Origin: Buchnera aphidicola (Mindarus keteleerifoliae)
GTDB lineage: Bacteria > Pseudomonadota > Gammaproteobacteria > Enterobacterales > Enterobacteriaceae
Direction: 5' to 3'
DNA: 64,000 bases
NCBI RefSeq assembly: GCF_039392895.1
Contig: NZ_CP135027.1
Coordinates: 186,001-250,000 of the forward strand
Position 1 is the first letter of the stretch. Each line of letters starts with the position of its first letter. This document shows positions 30,930-41,021 of the stretch, one piece after another. The notes beneath the pieces are model-generated. The model did no database searches. It had not been told where the DNA came from and worked only from the letters and a program-made list of their open reading frames with translations. Made by a program: the position numbers and the translations under genes.

Positions 30930-31658
30930 ATGTCAATAGTTTCTATGCAAGATATGTTAAAAGCAGGAGTTCATTTTGGACATCAAACTCGTTATTGGAA
31001 TCCTAAAATGAAACCATTTATTTTTGGGACAAGAAATAAAGTTCATATCATTAATTTAGAAAAAACACTACCTATGTTTAATACTGTTTTGTTTGAAATA
31101 AAAAAGATTGTTTCTAGAAAAGGAAAGGTTTTATTTGTTGGAACAAAAAAAGCAGCAAGTAAAATAATAAAAGAATCTGCTCTTGCTTGTAATCAATTTT
31201 ATGTAAATCATCGTTGGTTAGGGGGTATGTTAACTAATTGGAAAACAGTAAGACAATCCATCAAACATTTAAAAAATTTAGAAATTCAATCTAAAGATGG
31301 AACTTTTGAAAAATTAACAAAAAAAGAAGTACTAATTAGAAGAAAAAAATTAAAAAAATTAGAAAATAGTTTAGGTGGAATTAAAAATATGGGGGGATTA
31401 CCAGATTGTTTATTTATTGTTGATGCTGAACATGAAAAGATTTCTGTAAAAGAAGCTAATCATTTGGGTATCCCAGTTTTTTCTGTAGTAGATACTAATT
31501 CTAATCCAGATGGAATTAATTTCATAATTCCTGGAAATGATGATGCTATTAGGGCAATAAAATTATATTTAAATGCTATTACTACATTAATTCATGGAAT
31601 TAATATTAAAAATAATAAAAATATTCGATTTTTTCATAAAGTAAAGCAAAAAGTTTAA
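30930..31658 (+). CDS. rpsB: 30S ribosomal protein S2
   Basis: The 242-residue S2 protein binds the head-body junction of the small subunit. The start [20 protein letters not shown] is typical, and the signature [20 protein letters not shown] near residue 155 is present. A GAGGT ribosome site precedes the ATG. It is followed by tsf after 89 bases, the usual rpsB-tsf operon; the leader between map and rpsB is the likely promoter region. Confidence 0.98.
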   Translation: MSIVSMQDMLKAGVHFGHQTRYWNPKMKPFIFGTRNKVHIINLEKTLPMFNTVLFEIKKIVSRKGKVLFVGTKKAASKIIKESALACNQFYVNHRWLGGMLTNWKTVRQSIKHLKNLEIQSKDGTFEKLTKKEVLIRRKKLKKLENSLGGIKNMGGLPDCLFIVDAEHEKISVKEANHLGIPVFSVVDTNSNPDGINFIIPGNDDAIRAIKLYLNAITTLIHGINIKNNKNIRFFHKVKQKV

Positions 31659-31747
31659 GATATTTTAAAGAGTTTTTTATTTTTTCTAAAATTTAAAAAT
31701 GTTTATTTTAGCAAAACTTAATTTAAAAGTTAATTAAGGAATTAAAT

Positions 31748-32557
31748 ATGAATAAAAAAATAAAAGCTTCTCTTGTAAAAAAGTTAAGAGATAGAACTGG
31801 AGCTGGTATCATAGAATGTAGAAATGCTTTAATAAAAACAAATGAAAATTTAGAAAATGCAATTGATTTCTTAAAAACAATAGGTGAAATTAAAGCAGAA
31901 AAAAGATCTTCGTATAAAACAAAACAAGGTAAAATTTTTTTAAAAGTTAAAAATAAAAAAGCAGCAATATTAGAACTAAATTGTGAAACTGATTTTGTCG
32001 CAAAAGAAAAAAATTTTACTTTTTTAGGAAGAGAAATTGTAGAAAAAATTTTATTTTTAGAAACTAATGATTTTAATCGCATTAAATTGTTATTTGAAAA
32101 AGAAAAAAAAGAAATAATTTCTAAATTAGGAGAAAATATTAATATTCGAAGATTGAAATTTTTAATGGGAAATAACATAATTAGTTATATTCATCATTGC
32201 GAAAAAATAGGAGTTCTTTTAGTTATTGATTCGAAAAATGATTTATTTTCAAAAAATTTAGCAATGCATATTGCTGCAAGTAAACCAAGATATTTAAATT
32301 CAAATATTATACCTGAAAAAATAATTAATCGAGAAAAAAACATTATTTTAAATTCTCTTAAAAATTCAAATAAATCAGATAAAATAATTGAAAAAATTAT
32401 TAAAGGAAAAATAAAAAAGTTTAAAGATGAAATTTCATTAACGGGACAAAATTTTATTTTAGAACCTAAAAAAAATGTTTCCCAATTACTTAAGCAACAT
32501 GATTCTCATATCATTTCTTTTGAAAGATTTGAAGTTGGTGAAATTTGTTTCGATTAA
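31748..32557 (+). CDS. tsf: Elongation factor Ts
   Basis: EF-Ts recycles EF-Tu by releasing GDP. The 269 residues open with the UBA-like domain and motif KLRDRTGAGIIECRNAL. The core motif LELNCETDFVAKEKNF carries the TDFV residues that contact EF-Tu. FEVGEICFD lies at the C-terminus. It is slightly shorter than E. coli (283). pyrH, which follows tsf in relatives, is not here; a hairpin and then frr follow. Confidence 0.97.
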   Translation: MNKKIKASLVKKLRDRTGAGIIECRNALIKTNENLENAIDFLKTIGEIKAEKRSSYKTKQGKIFLKVKNKKAAILELNCETDFVAKEKNFTFLGREIVEKILFLETNDFNRIKLLFEKEKKEIISKLGENINIRRLKFLMGNNIISYIHHCEKIGVLLVIDSKNDLFSKNLAMHIAASKPRYLNSNIIPEKIINREKNIILNSLKNSNKSDKIIEKIIKGKIKKFKDEISLTGQNFILEPKKNVSQLLKQHDSHIISFERFEVGEICFD

Positions 32558-32611
32558 AATAATTTAAAAATACCAAAAAAGTATTTTTTTTTAAAATTTT
32601 AAAACAGAACT

Positions 32612-32645
32612 ATTAAAGAGCTATGAATAAAAAAAGTTCTTTAAT
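32612..32645 (+). terminator. Putative terminator hairpin after tsf
   Basis: An 11-bp stem (ATTAAAGAGCT with AGTTCTTTAAT, one G-U pair) encloses a 12-base loop 54 bases after tsf. Only a short T run follows. It may end the rpsB-tsf transcript. Confidence 0.45.
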
Positions 32646-32783
32646 GGTTTATAAGTTACCAACTTTTGATAGTTATATTGTAAAAAATATATTTTTATTT
32701 AAAAAAAGTTTTTAAAAAATTTTATTTAAAAGATAAGTATTTTATAATAAACATGCAAAAAATATTTTTAGGAAAATATTATT

Positions 32784-33341
32784 ATGATAGAAAATATTTG
32801 GAAATATATTGATGAAAATATGGAAAAATGTATTTTACAATATCAAATTAATTTAAAAAAAATAAGAACTGGGAGAGTTTCAACAGATATATTAGATGAT
32901 ATTTTTATTGATTATTATGGAAAAAAAATGAAATTAAGGAATATTGCTAATATTGTAATAGAAAATTCCAATATGTTAAAAGTAACTCCTTTTGAAAATA
33001 ATATTCAGAGAATTATTGAAAAGAAAATTATTAGTTCTAACTTAGGATTAAATCCTGTTTCAATAGAAAATAATATTTTAGTAAAAATTCCTTTTTTAAC
33101 AGAAGATAGAAGAAGAGAATTAATAAAAATTGCTAAAAATGATGCTGAGAAAACTCGTATTAAAATTAGAAATATTCGAAAAAATGCAAAATATAAAATT
33201 AAAAAATTATTAAATGAAAAGATAATATCTAAAGATAAAGACCATTCATTTCAGAATAAATTACAAGTAAAAACAAACTTTTTTATTGATAAAATTGATA
33301 ATATGTTGAAAGAAAAAGAGCAGGAATTAATGAAGTTTTAA
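32784..33341 (+). CDS. frr: Ribosome recycling factor
   Basis: RRF splits post-termination ribosomes with EF-G. The 185-residue protein has RTGRVSTDILDDIFIDYYG near residue 29, TPFENN and the IPFLTEDRRRELIKIAK signature near residue 105. Length matches E. coli (185). It is separated from tsf by 226 bases and from uppS by 137 bases; pyrH and dxr, usual neighbours, are gone. Confidence 0.97.
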   Translation: MIENIWKYIDENMEKCILQYQINLKKIRTGRVSTDILDDIFIDYYGKKMKLRNIANIVIENSNMLKVTPFENNIQRIIEKKIISSNLGLNPVSIENNILVKIPFLTEDRRRELIKIAKNDAEKTRIKIRNIRKNAKYKIKKLLNEKIISKDKDHSFQNKLQVKTNFFIDKIDNMLKEKEQELMKF

Positions 33342-33478
33342 TTTCAAAATTTTTTAAATTGATGGAATATATATTATATTTTAAAATATAAAAAAATTTT
33401 TTTAAAAAATATTTTAATGAAATAGTTGAAATAACATTTAAAAAATAATTAATAAAAAATTAAATTATTTGTATTTAT

Positions 33479-34189
33479 ATGAATATGAAAAGAAAAAATT
33501 ATCCTTTGCATATTGCTATTATTATGGATGGAAATGGTCGATGGGCAAAAAAGAAAGGTAAATCTAGAGTTTTAGGACATAAGGAAGGAGTTAAAGCAGT
33601 TTATCGATCTGTTAAATTTGCTTTAATTAATAATATTAAAGTCTTAACCTTATATGCTTTCAGTAATGAAAACTGGCTTCGATCTCCATTGGAGGTAAGC
33701 AATTTAATGATTTTATTTGAAGAAATTTTAAAAAAAGACAGTTTGATTTTAAATAAATATAATATTAAGTTAAAAATATTAGGAAATAAAAAAAAATTGA
33801 ATTCCACTTTACAAAATCAGATTAAAATTTCTGAGTCATTAACTTCTGAAAATAATGGACTAAGACTTAATATAGCTATTAATTATGGAGGTCGACAAGA
33901 TATTTTATCTGGCCTAAAAAAAATTATGCATCAAATTTTATCAAGAAAATTAAATTTAAATGATATCAAAGAAGATTCTTTTGCATCTTTTTTATCTACT
34001 AAAAATTTACCTCCAGTAGATTTATTAATAAGAACTGGAGGAAATATTCGAATTAGCAATTTTTTGTTATGGGAAATTGCTTATTCAGAGTTATATTTTA
34101 CTAAAGTATTTTGGCCAGATTTTGATCAAGTATCATTTTCTGACGCTATTAACCAATTTAAATTAAGAAAAAGAAATTTCGGAAAATAA
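33479..34189 (+). CDS. uppS: Undecaprenyl diphosphate synthase
   Basis: UppS extends farnesyl diphosphate to the C55 carrier lipid. The 236 residues show the catalytic Asp in IIMDGNGRWAKK (about residue 18), the LTLYAFSNENW motif and the C-terminal signature LLIRTGGNIRISNFLLW. Length is close to E. coli (253). The carrier is normally used for peptidoglycan and O-antigen, both apparently reduced or absent here, so its retention is curious. dxr and bamA, usual neighbours, are missing. Confidence 0.95.
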   Translation: MNMKRKNYPLHIAIIMDGNGRWAKKKGKSRVLGHKEGVKAVYRSVKFALINNIKVLTLYAFSNENWLRSPLEVSNLMILFEEILKKDSLILNKYNIKLKILGNKKKLNSTLQNQIKISESLTSENNGLRLNIAINYGGRQDILSGLKKIMHQILSRKLNLNDIKEDSFASFLSTKNLPPVDLLIRTGGNIRISNFLLWEIAYSELYFTKVFWPDFDQVSFSDAINQFKLRKRNFGK

Positions 34190-34257
34190 AATATTTAAAT
34201 ATATAAATAAAATCTTAATACAGTTTGTTTGTTAAATTAATTTTATTAACTATAAAA

Positions 34258-34751
34258 ATGGAAAAATATAGATTGAAAATTACAAAAAAAAATTTTGGTA
34301 ACGATGAAATATTAGCAACAATACCTCATCGATACCCTTTTTTATTACTTGATCAAATTTTGGTTTTAATAAAAAATAAATATATAAAAGTTATTAGATT
34401 AATTAAAGAAAATGATTTTTTTTTGGTGGGACATTTTCCTAATTATCCTGTTCTTCCTGGTATATACATAATTGAGATGATGGCACAAGCGGGTTGTTTT
34501 TTATTACTAAAAAGTCAAAAAAAGATATCTTCGGAAGATTTTTATTGCTTATCGAGTGTAGAACGCTGTTCTTTTAGATCATTTGTTTTTCCAAAACAAA
34601 AAATTTTTGTGGAAGTTTTTCTAAAAAAAAAAATCTTATAAAACTGAAAGGTGTTGCTGTTGTTGATAAAAAAATTGTTAGTGAAGCTTATTTTTCTTGT
34701 ATGAAAATTAAAAAAAAATTAATCAATTATAGTCAAAAACTTTCATATTAG
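34258..34751 (+). CDS. fabZ: 3-hydroxyacyl-ACP dehydratase FabZ, frameshifted at an A11 tract
   Basis: FabZ dehydrates 3-hydroxyacyl-ACP in fatty acid elongation. The first frame gives ILATIPHRYPFLLLDQIL, the catalytic His in GHFPNYPVLPG and the Glu in IIEMMAQAG, then runs into 11 A residues at 34623-34633 and stops at 34641 (127 residues). The family C-terminus continues in the next frame as SYKLKGVAVVDKKIVSEA, equivalent to TRFKGVALVDGKVVCEA, ending at 34751. Ten A residues would restore a 163-residue protein. ATG 34258 is preferred over an in-frame TTG at 34225. Confidence 0.87.
34623..34633. repeat. Poly(A)11 tract causing the fabZ frameshift
   Basis: Eleven consecutive A residues lie exactly where the FabZ reading frame changes; loss of one A rejoins the two halves. 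Confidence 0.85.
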
Positions 34752-34830
34752 TTTTTTTTAACTTAATATTAGTTATTTTTTTAAGAGTTATTAACTTTTT
34801 AATTAAACTAAATTTAGGAACTTTAAGAAT

Positions 34831-37800
34831 ATGAAAGAACCAAAATTTATTCATCTTCGCTGTCATAGTGATTATTCCATGTTAAATGGATTAGCAAAAC
34901 CAGAAAAACTAGTAAGATCAGCTGTTAAATTAAATATGCCGGCATTAGGTTTAACGGATTCATCCAATTTATATGGAGTAATAAAATTTTATAAAGCAGC
35001 AATGAAAAACGGAATTAAACCTATTATTGGAATTGATTTTAATTTTTCTTCTAAATTTTTAAAAAATAAAAATTGTAGTATAACTTTATTAGCTAAAAAT
35101 GAAATAGGATACAAAAATCTAATTTTTTTAACTTCTAAAGCACATCAAAAAAAAAATTTTCAAGATAATTCGGCACTAATGATCAATACTAAATGGTTAC
35201 ATAGTGCTAGAGAAGGTTTAATAGTTTTATCAGGAGGAGTTTTTGGAGAAATTGGACAACTTATATTAAAAAAAAAAAGTTTCGGAATGTCTATCATTTT
35301 ATAAAAAGTTTTTTCCAAATTCATATTATTTAGAATTAACAAGAATAAATTTTAAATATGAATATGATTATATTAATCAAGTTGTTGAACTATCTATTAA
35401 AAAAAAGATTCCAATAGTTGCTACAAATCCTGTTTTTTTTATCGAGAAAAAAGATTTCTACATTCATAAAATTAAAATAGCTATTAATCAAGGATTAACT
35501 ATTAATAGTATTGAAAAAATGAATGATATTTCGAATGAACAGTACATGCGTAATGAAAAGGAAATGGAAGAAATATTTTTTGATTTACCGGTAGCTTTAA
35601 AAAATAGTGTAGAAATTGCAAAACGTTGTAATGTAAAAATTACTTTTTGTAAGTATTTTTTACCTAAATTTCATACAGGAAAAATTAATGTTAAAGATTA
35701 TTTAATTTTAAAAGCTAAGAAAGGATTAAAAAAAAGATTTAAAAAATTATTTTTAGATAAAAAAATATCTAAAAATGTTATTCCAAAAAAATATAAAATC
35801 CGTTTAATTAACGAATTAGAAGTAATAAATAAAATGGGATTTCCAGGTTATTTTTTAATTGTTATGGAATTTATTCAATGGGCTAAAAAAAACGGAATCC
35901 CGGTTGGACCTGGAAGAGGTTCTGGAGCAGGTTCTCTTGTTGCTTATGCTTTGAATATTACAGAAATAGATCCATTGCAATTTAATCTCTTATTTGAAAG
36001 ATTTTTAAATTTAGAACGCATATCCATGCCAGATTTTGATATAGATTTTTGTATGTATAAAAGAGATAAAGTAATAGAACATGTTTCAGAAAAGTATGGA
36101 AAAGAAGCTGTTTCTCAAATTATTACATTTGGAACCATGACTGCTAGAGCAGTTATCAGAGATGTAGGAAGAGTTTTAGGATATCCTTATGGATTTATTA
36201 ACGCAATTTCTAAATTAGTACCCTTAGATCCTGGTATAACATTAAACATAGCTTTATCCAAAAAAACAGAATTATCAGATTTATATAATCATAAAAAAGA
36301 TGTAAAAACATTGATTGATATGGCTAAAAAACTTGAAGGGGTTATTCGAAATGTAGGAAAACATGCAGGTGGAGTTGTGATAGCTCCAACTAAAATAACT
36401 GATTTTTCACCTTTATGCAGAGATTTAAATTCTAGAAATTTATTAACTCAATTTGATAAAAATGATATTGAAGAAATTGGATTAGTAAAATTTGATTTTC
36501 TTGGTCTAAAAACTTTAACAACGATAAATTTAGCTGTAGAAATGATTAATTTTTGTAGATTTAAAAAAAACAAAAAAAAATTTGAAATTTCTTCTATTGA
36601 AATACATGATAAAAAAGTTTTTGATGTACTACAAAAAGCAGAAACCACAGCTATTTTTCAGTTAGAATCCCCTGGTATGAAAGATTTAATTAAAAGAATG
36701 CGTCCTGATTCTTTTGAAGATCTTATAGCTTTAGTAGCTTTATTTCGTCCTGGTCCGTTACAATCAGGAATGGTAGATAATTTCATCAATAGAAAACATG
36801 GAAGAGAGGTAATAGCTTATCCTGATGTAAAATGGCAACATAAGTTATTAAAACCTGTTTTGAAATCTACATATGGAATAATTTTGTATCAAGAACAAGT
36901 TATAAAGATTGCTCAAGTTTTTGCAGGATACACTTTGTCTAAAGCTGATATTTTAAGACGAGCCATGGCAAAAAAAAATCCAATTGAAATGAATCAACAA
37001 CGTTCATTATTTCAAAAAGGAGCAAAAAAAAAATTTATAAATTCAAAATTATCAATGAAAATTTTCGATTTAGTTGAAAAGTTTTCAGGATATGGATTTA
37101 ATAAATCTCATTCTGTAGCATACGCATTAGTATCATATCAAACACTGTGGTTAAAAACACATTATCCAGCTCAATTTATGGCTTCAGCAATGACAGTAGA
37201 TATGGATAATACAGAAAAAATTGTAATTTTATATTACGAGTGTTTAAATATGAAATTAGTTGTAAATAAACCAAATATCAATAAAAGTAAATATAACTTT
37301 TATGTTAACTCTCAAAACGGTATAGAATATGGATTAGGAGCTATAAAAGGAATTGGAAAAAGCTCTATTACTGAAATTATTAATGAAAGAAAAAAAAATG
37401 GAATTTTTCTCAGTTTATTAAATATATGTATTAGAGTAAGTTTGTCAAAACTTTCGCGTCGAATAATAGAAAAATTAATTATGTCTGGATCTTTTGATTG
37501 TTTTAAAAAAAATAGATGTGAATTAATTAATTCAGTTTCCAATACAATAAAATCAGCTAAACAATATTTAATAAACAAAATTGTTCTTCAAGAAAATATG
37601 TTCGGATCATTGCTAACTGAATTAGAAAATATACGAAAACCATCTTCACATTTTCAAAATAATTTTTCAGAAATGACTAAATTAAATTTAGAAAAAGAAG
37701 TATTAGGATTTTATTTAACCGGACATCCTATAAATCAATATAAAAAAGAACTTAATTTTTATGTAAAAAATGGTATGAAAATATTTGAAGGTAAGTCTTT

Positions 37801-38350
37801 TATTAAAGAGAAAAAAGAAATTTTAGTTGGAATAGTTATTTCAATAAAAATTTTATTTTCAAAAAATAAAAAAAGATTTGCTTCTTTATTAATAGATAAT
37901 AATTTTAGTCGTTTAGAGGTAATTCTTTTTGAAGAAATATTAAATTCTTCTGAAAATTTATTTAAAAAAAATGAAATTTTGATAATAGAGGGAAAATATA
38001 AGTACAATTATTTTAACAAAGAAAAGGTGTTAATTGCTCATTTTCTTAGTAATATGAATTTTTTTAGAAAGAAATATGTATCTAAATTAATTTTTAAATT
38101 TAGTAAAAATAAGAGCAATAAATCATCTCTTAATTCATTAAAAAAGATTTTTAAAAATTGTTCTAATGGAACAGTTCCTGTATATATGCTTTATACGAAC
38201 AAAGAATTTAAAAGAGGAACTTATTTTGATGTAAAATATTTTGTATCAATATCTGAAAATTTAATTAATGAATTAAAAAATATATTAGGAGAAAAAAAAA
38301 TTTTATTATTTTTAGAATCTAAATTCGAAACAACAATTATAAATTATTAA
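34831..38350 (+). CDS. dnaE: DNA polymerase III alpha subunit, frameshifted at an A11 tract
   Basis: DnaE is the replicative polymerase. Frame one encodes the PHP domain start (FIHLRCHSDYSMLNGL) to GQLILKKK, then stops at 35304 after 157 codons. From the A11 tract (35268-35278) the next frame reads VSECLSFYKKFFPNSYYLEL and continues open to 38350. This includes GPGRGSGAGSLVAYAL, the catalytic PDFDIDFCM aspartates, NVGKHAGGVVIAP, FNKSHSVAYALVSYQ and the C-terminal OB region. Removing one A gives 1172 residues, close to E. coli (1160). The gene is essential, so slippage or sequence error must explain this. Confidence 0.95.
35268..35278. repeat. Poly(A)11 tract causing the dnaE frameshift
   Basis: Eleven A residues at the exact point where the DnaE frame changes; ten would restore a continuous reading frame of 1173 codons. 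Confidence 0.88.
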
Positions 38351-38370
38351 TTAAAAATTAATTTTAAAAA

Positions 38371-38415
38371 TCAATATTAAACATAAAAATAATATTTTTT
38401 TATATTTAATATTGA
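38371..38415. terminator. Hairpin between convergent dnaE and proS
   Basis: An 11-bp inverted repeat (TCAATATTAAA with TTTAATATTGA) encloses 23 bases that contain an inner A/T palindrome. It lies between the convergent dnaE and proS genes, so it probably terminates both. Confidence 0.5.
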
Positions 38416-38435
38416 ATAATTTAATTACTTTTTCA

Positions 38436-39734
38436 TTAAAGTAACTTATTTTTAATAAAACTAAAAATTTTTTCTATAGGAATAATGCAAGATACATTAT
38501 TTTTACGTTCTCTATATTCAACACTATTTTTCTTCAGGTGGCGTTCGCTAATTATTATAAAAAATGGAATTCCGATTAACTCCATATCAGCAAACATTGC
38601 TCCAATTTGTTCATTTCTATCGTCTAGCAATATATTTATATGTTCTTTTTTTAACTTTTCGTAGATAAAAAATGTAATTTTTTGAATTTCAAAAGAATTT
38701 TTTAAATTTATTGGTAGTATTGCAATTTGAAAAGGAGCTATTGATTTATTCCAAATAATTCCTTTACTATCATGATTTTGTTCTATTATGGCAGCAATAA
38801 GTCTACTAATTCCTATTCCATAACATCCCATTTTTAAAAAAGTAGAAGAACCATTTTTTTTTTGTATTTTAAATCCAAAGGTATGAGAATATTTCTTTTC
38901 TAATTTAAATATATGAGCAATTTCTATAGTTTTGCATTTTTTAAACAGATTTTTTTTGTTTAAAGTTGTATTTTTATTGGCAATGTTTTTAGCATTAAAA
39001 AAAATTGGTTTAATATTTTTTTTTTTTTCAGAAGTTGAATAACTAGAATTTTTAATTTCGTTAGAAGATTTAAAAATATTTTTTTCTAATTTTGATAGAA
39101 CTTGAAATTCATGAGATTCTGTTCCTCCCATAGATTCGCATTTTGCTTTAACAGGAATAACATCTATTCCTATTTTTTTAAAAATAGACATGTATGTTTT
39201 AAATAATGTTTCATAAGTTTTTTTTAATGAAGATGAAGAGGTATGAAATGAATAAGCATCTTTCATTATGAATTCTCTTGATCGAATTGTTCCAAAACAA
39301 GGACGTATTTCATCTCTAAATTTTGTTTGAATTTGGAATAAAATGATAGGTAATTGTTTATAAGAATGTATTTCGTGTTTAATTATTTTAGTAATTAGTT
39401 CTTCGTGAGTAGGGCCTAATATAAATGTTTTTTGATTTCTATCTAATGTTTTAAAAAGTTCTTTTCCATATTGATCTAATCTCTTACTTTTTTTCCAAAG
39501 ATTTTCAGGTTGAAGTATTGGCATGCTAAACTCTATTCCGTCAATCTTTAACATTTCTTTTCTTATAATTTTTTTTATCTGATTTATCACACGCAATCCT
39601 GTTGGAAGCCATGTATATATTCCTGAAGATATTTTTCGTATCATACCTGATTTTAACATTAGTTGATGACTAATCATCTCGGATTCACTTGGTGTTTCTC
39701 TCATAGTAGATAGAATATATTTTGTAGTTTGCAT
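38436..39734 (-). CDS. proS: Prolyl-tRNA synthetase lacking most of the editing domain
   Basis: ProRS charges tRNA-Pro. Class II motifs are present: SGIYTWLPTGLRV, FILGPTHEELIT, QIQTKFRDEIRPCFG (motif 2) and MGCYGIGISRLIAAIIEQ (motif 3), with an anticodon-binding C-terminal domain. At 432 residues it is about 140 shorter than the E. coli enzyme. The loss falls between SHEFQVLS (ends about residue 214) and IEIAHIFKLEKKYS (from 270). Only about 45 Lys/Asn-rich residues replace the roughly 180-residue INS editing domain that clears Ala-tRNA-Pro. No frameshift is seen, so this is an in-frame reduction. Confidence 0.95.
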   Translation of the reverse strand: MQTTKYILSTMRETPSESEMISHQLMLKSGMIRKISSGIYTWLPTGLRVINQIKKIIRKEMLKIDGIEFSMPILQPENLWKKSKRLDQYGKELFKTLDRNQKTFILGPTHEELITKIIKHEIHSYKQLPIILFQIQTKFRDEIRPCFGTIRSREFIMKDAYSFHTSSSSLKKTYETLFKTYMSIFKKIGIDVIPVKAKCESMGGTESHEFQVLSKLEKNIFKSSNEIKNSSYSTSEKKKNIKPIFFNAKNIANKNTTLNKKNLFKKCKTIEIAHIFKLEKKYSHTFGFKIQKKNGSSTFLKMGCYGIGISRLIAAIIEQNHDSKGIIWNKSIAPFQIAILPINLKNSFEIQKITFFIYEKLKKEHINILLDDRNEQIGAMFADMELIGIPFFIIISERHLKKNSVEYRERKNNVSCIIPIEKIFSFIKNKLL

Positions 39735-39919
39735 GTTTTTCTTTTTTTATTTTATTTTTTATTTTTTTGTACTGTGTTTGTATAAAATATAATATTCTAA
39801 ATACATGTAAAAAAAAACATATTTTTATTTATATAAAAAATAAAGTCTTGTTTAAATTGAATTTTTTATAAAGAAATGTTAAGAAATAATTATAAAAATT
39901 TGTTTTTTTAGGATTAGTA

Positions 39920-40704
39920 ATGAATAGTGAATTTGAAAGTAATGAAAAAACAGAAAATCCTACTCTTTATCGAATTAAAAATGAAAAAAAACATGGTAAT
40001 GTTAAACATTTTTCTAAAGAATTAAGTTCTTTAGTAATTTTATTTTTTAATTTTTTAATAATTTCAATTTTTGGAAAGAATATTATTTTTCAATTTAAAA
40101 ATTTATTTATAAGTAATTTTATTTTTGATTATTCTTTGTTTAATAATTTTAATCAAATTAAAAAAAGTTTAATTGTATTTTTTTTTAGCATATCAATATT
40201 TTTTTTTTATTTTCAGTTGGTGTTTTATTCTCTTTAATCATTTTTTCGTTTTTATTTGAAAGTATTAAATTTAAAGTTAGTTTTTTAAAGGAAAATATAC
40301 AAAAAATGAATCCAATTAATGGAATAAAAAATTTTTTTTCATTTCAATTGGTCATTGAATTTTTCAAAATAATAATAAAAATGTTTATTGTTTCCTTTTT
40401 TTTTTCATATTATGTAATTTACAGATTGAATGATTTATTTTTTTTAATAAAGACATCTTATACTAAGGCTTTTTTTTTAGGAATGAGTTTTATTTATAAA
40501 TGTTATTTATTAATTATGATATTGTTTATTCCTGTTGTTATAATAGATGTATATTGGAACAATTTTAATTATTACAGAAAAATGAAAATGTCTGTTCAAG
40601 AATTAAAAGAAGAAATAAAAGAAATGGAAGGAAATACAATTGTTAAAGATAAAATTCTTCGTGAAATGAGAAAAAATACAGAAAAAAAATTTTTTGATAT
40701 TTAA
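39920..40704 (+). pseudogene. flhB: Flagellar export protein FlhB, frameshifted and lacking its cytoplasmic domain
   Basis: FlhB is the switch protein of flagellar type III export. The first frame (39920-40237) covers the N-terminus and first membrane span. A T10 tract (40199-40208) then throws the frame; one more T would give FSVGVLFSLIIFSFLFESIK followed by MNPINGIKNFFSF. The continuing frame has further membrane spans and the linker KEEIKEMEGNTIVKDKILRE, then stops at 40704. The C-terminal domain with the autocleaved NPTH loop is absent, leaving about 261 of 380 residues. flhA follows. It may be a pseudogene, or a shortened gene rescued by slippage. Confidence 0.85.
40199..40208. repeat. 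Poly(T)10 tract causing the flhB frameshift
   Basis: Ten T residues at the point where the FlhB frame changes; eleven would join the two open frames. Confidence 0.8.
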
Positions 40705-41021
40705 AAAAAATAGTGATTATAGAAAATCTTTTTTTTAATTTGAAATTAAATTCAACTTAAATCATAAAAAAATTATAATTTCATTATTAAAAATAAGTAA
40801 TAGCATTTAGATTTTTCTAAAAATTGTGTTTTACTGCTATTTAATATTTTTAGAAAAATAATATTTCTGTAATAAAAAATCCCTAAAAATATACAATGTA
40901 TATAAATCAAATTACTTTGTTAATCAACAAATTTCAAAATTAAAATGAATGAGGAGTGTTTTTTTTAAAAATTTCAAGATATATTTATTTTTGATTAATA
41001 TTTATAGTAAGGAAATTAAAA
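40705..41021. other. Gene-free region between flhB and flhA
   Basis: About 317 bases with stops in all frames. Its size roughly suits the missing FlhB cytoplasmic domain, but I could not read any FlhB motif such as NPTHY. A ribosome site (AAGGAAAT) for flhA is at its end. Confidence 0.5.

Noticed and set aside
36448-38007. Several antisense ORFs of 60-90 codons within dnaE, and similar ones in other genes
   Set aside because: Shadow frames of AT-rich coding sequence, Phe/Ser/Ile-rich, no ribosome sites.
40705-41021. A second, separate FlhB C-terminal fragment
   Set aside because: No NPTH-like motif could be read in any frame; any similarity was too weak to support a relic call.
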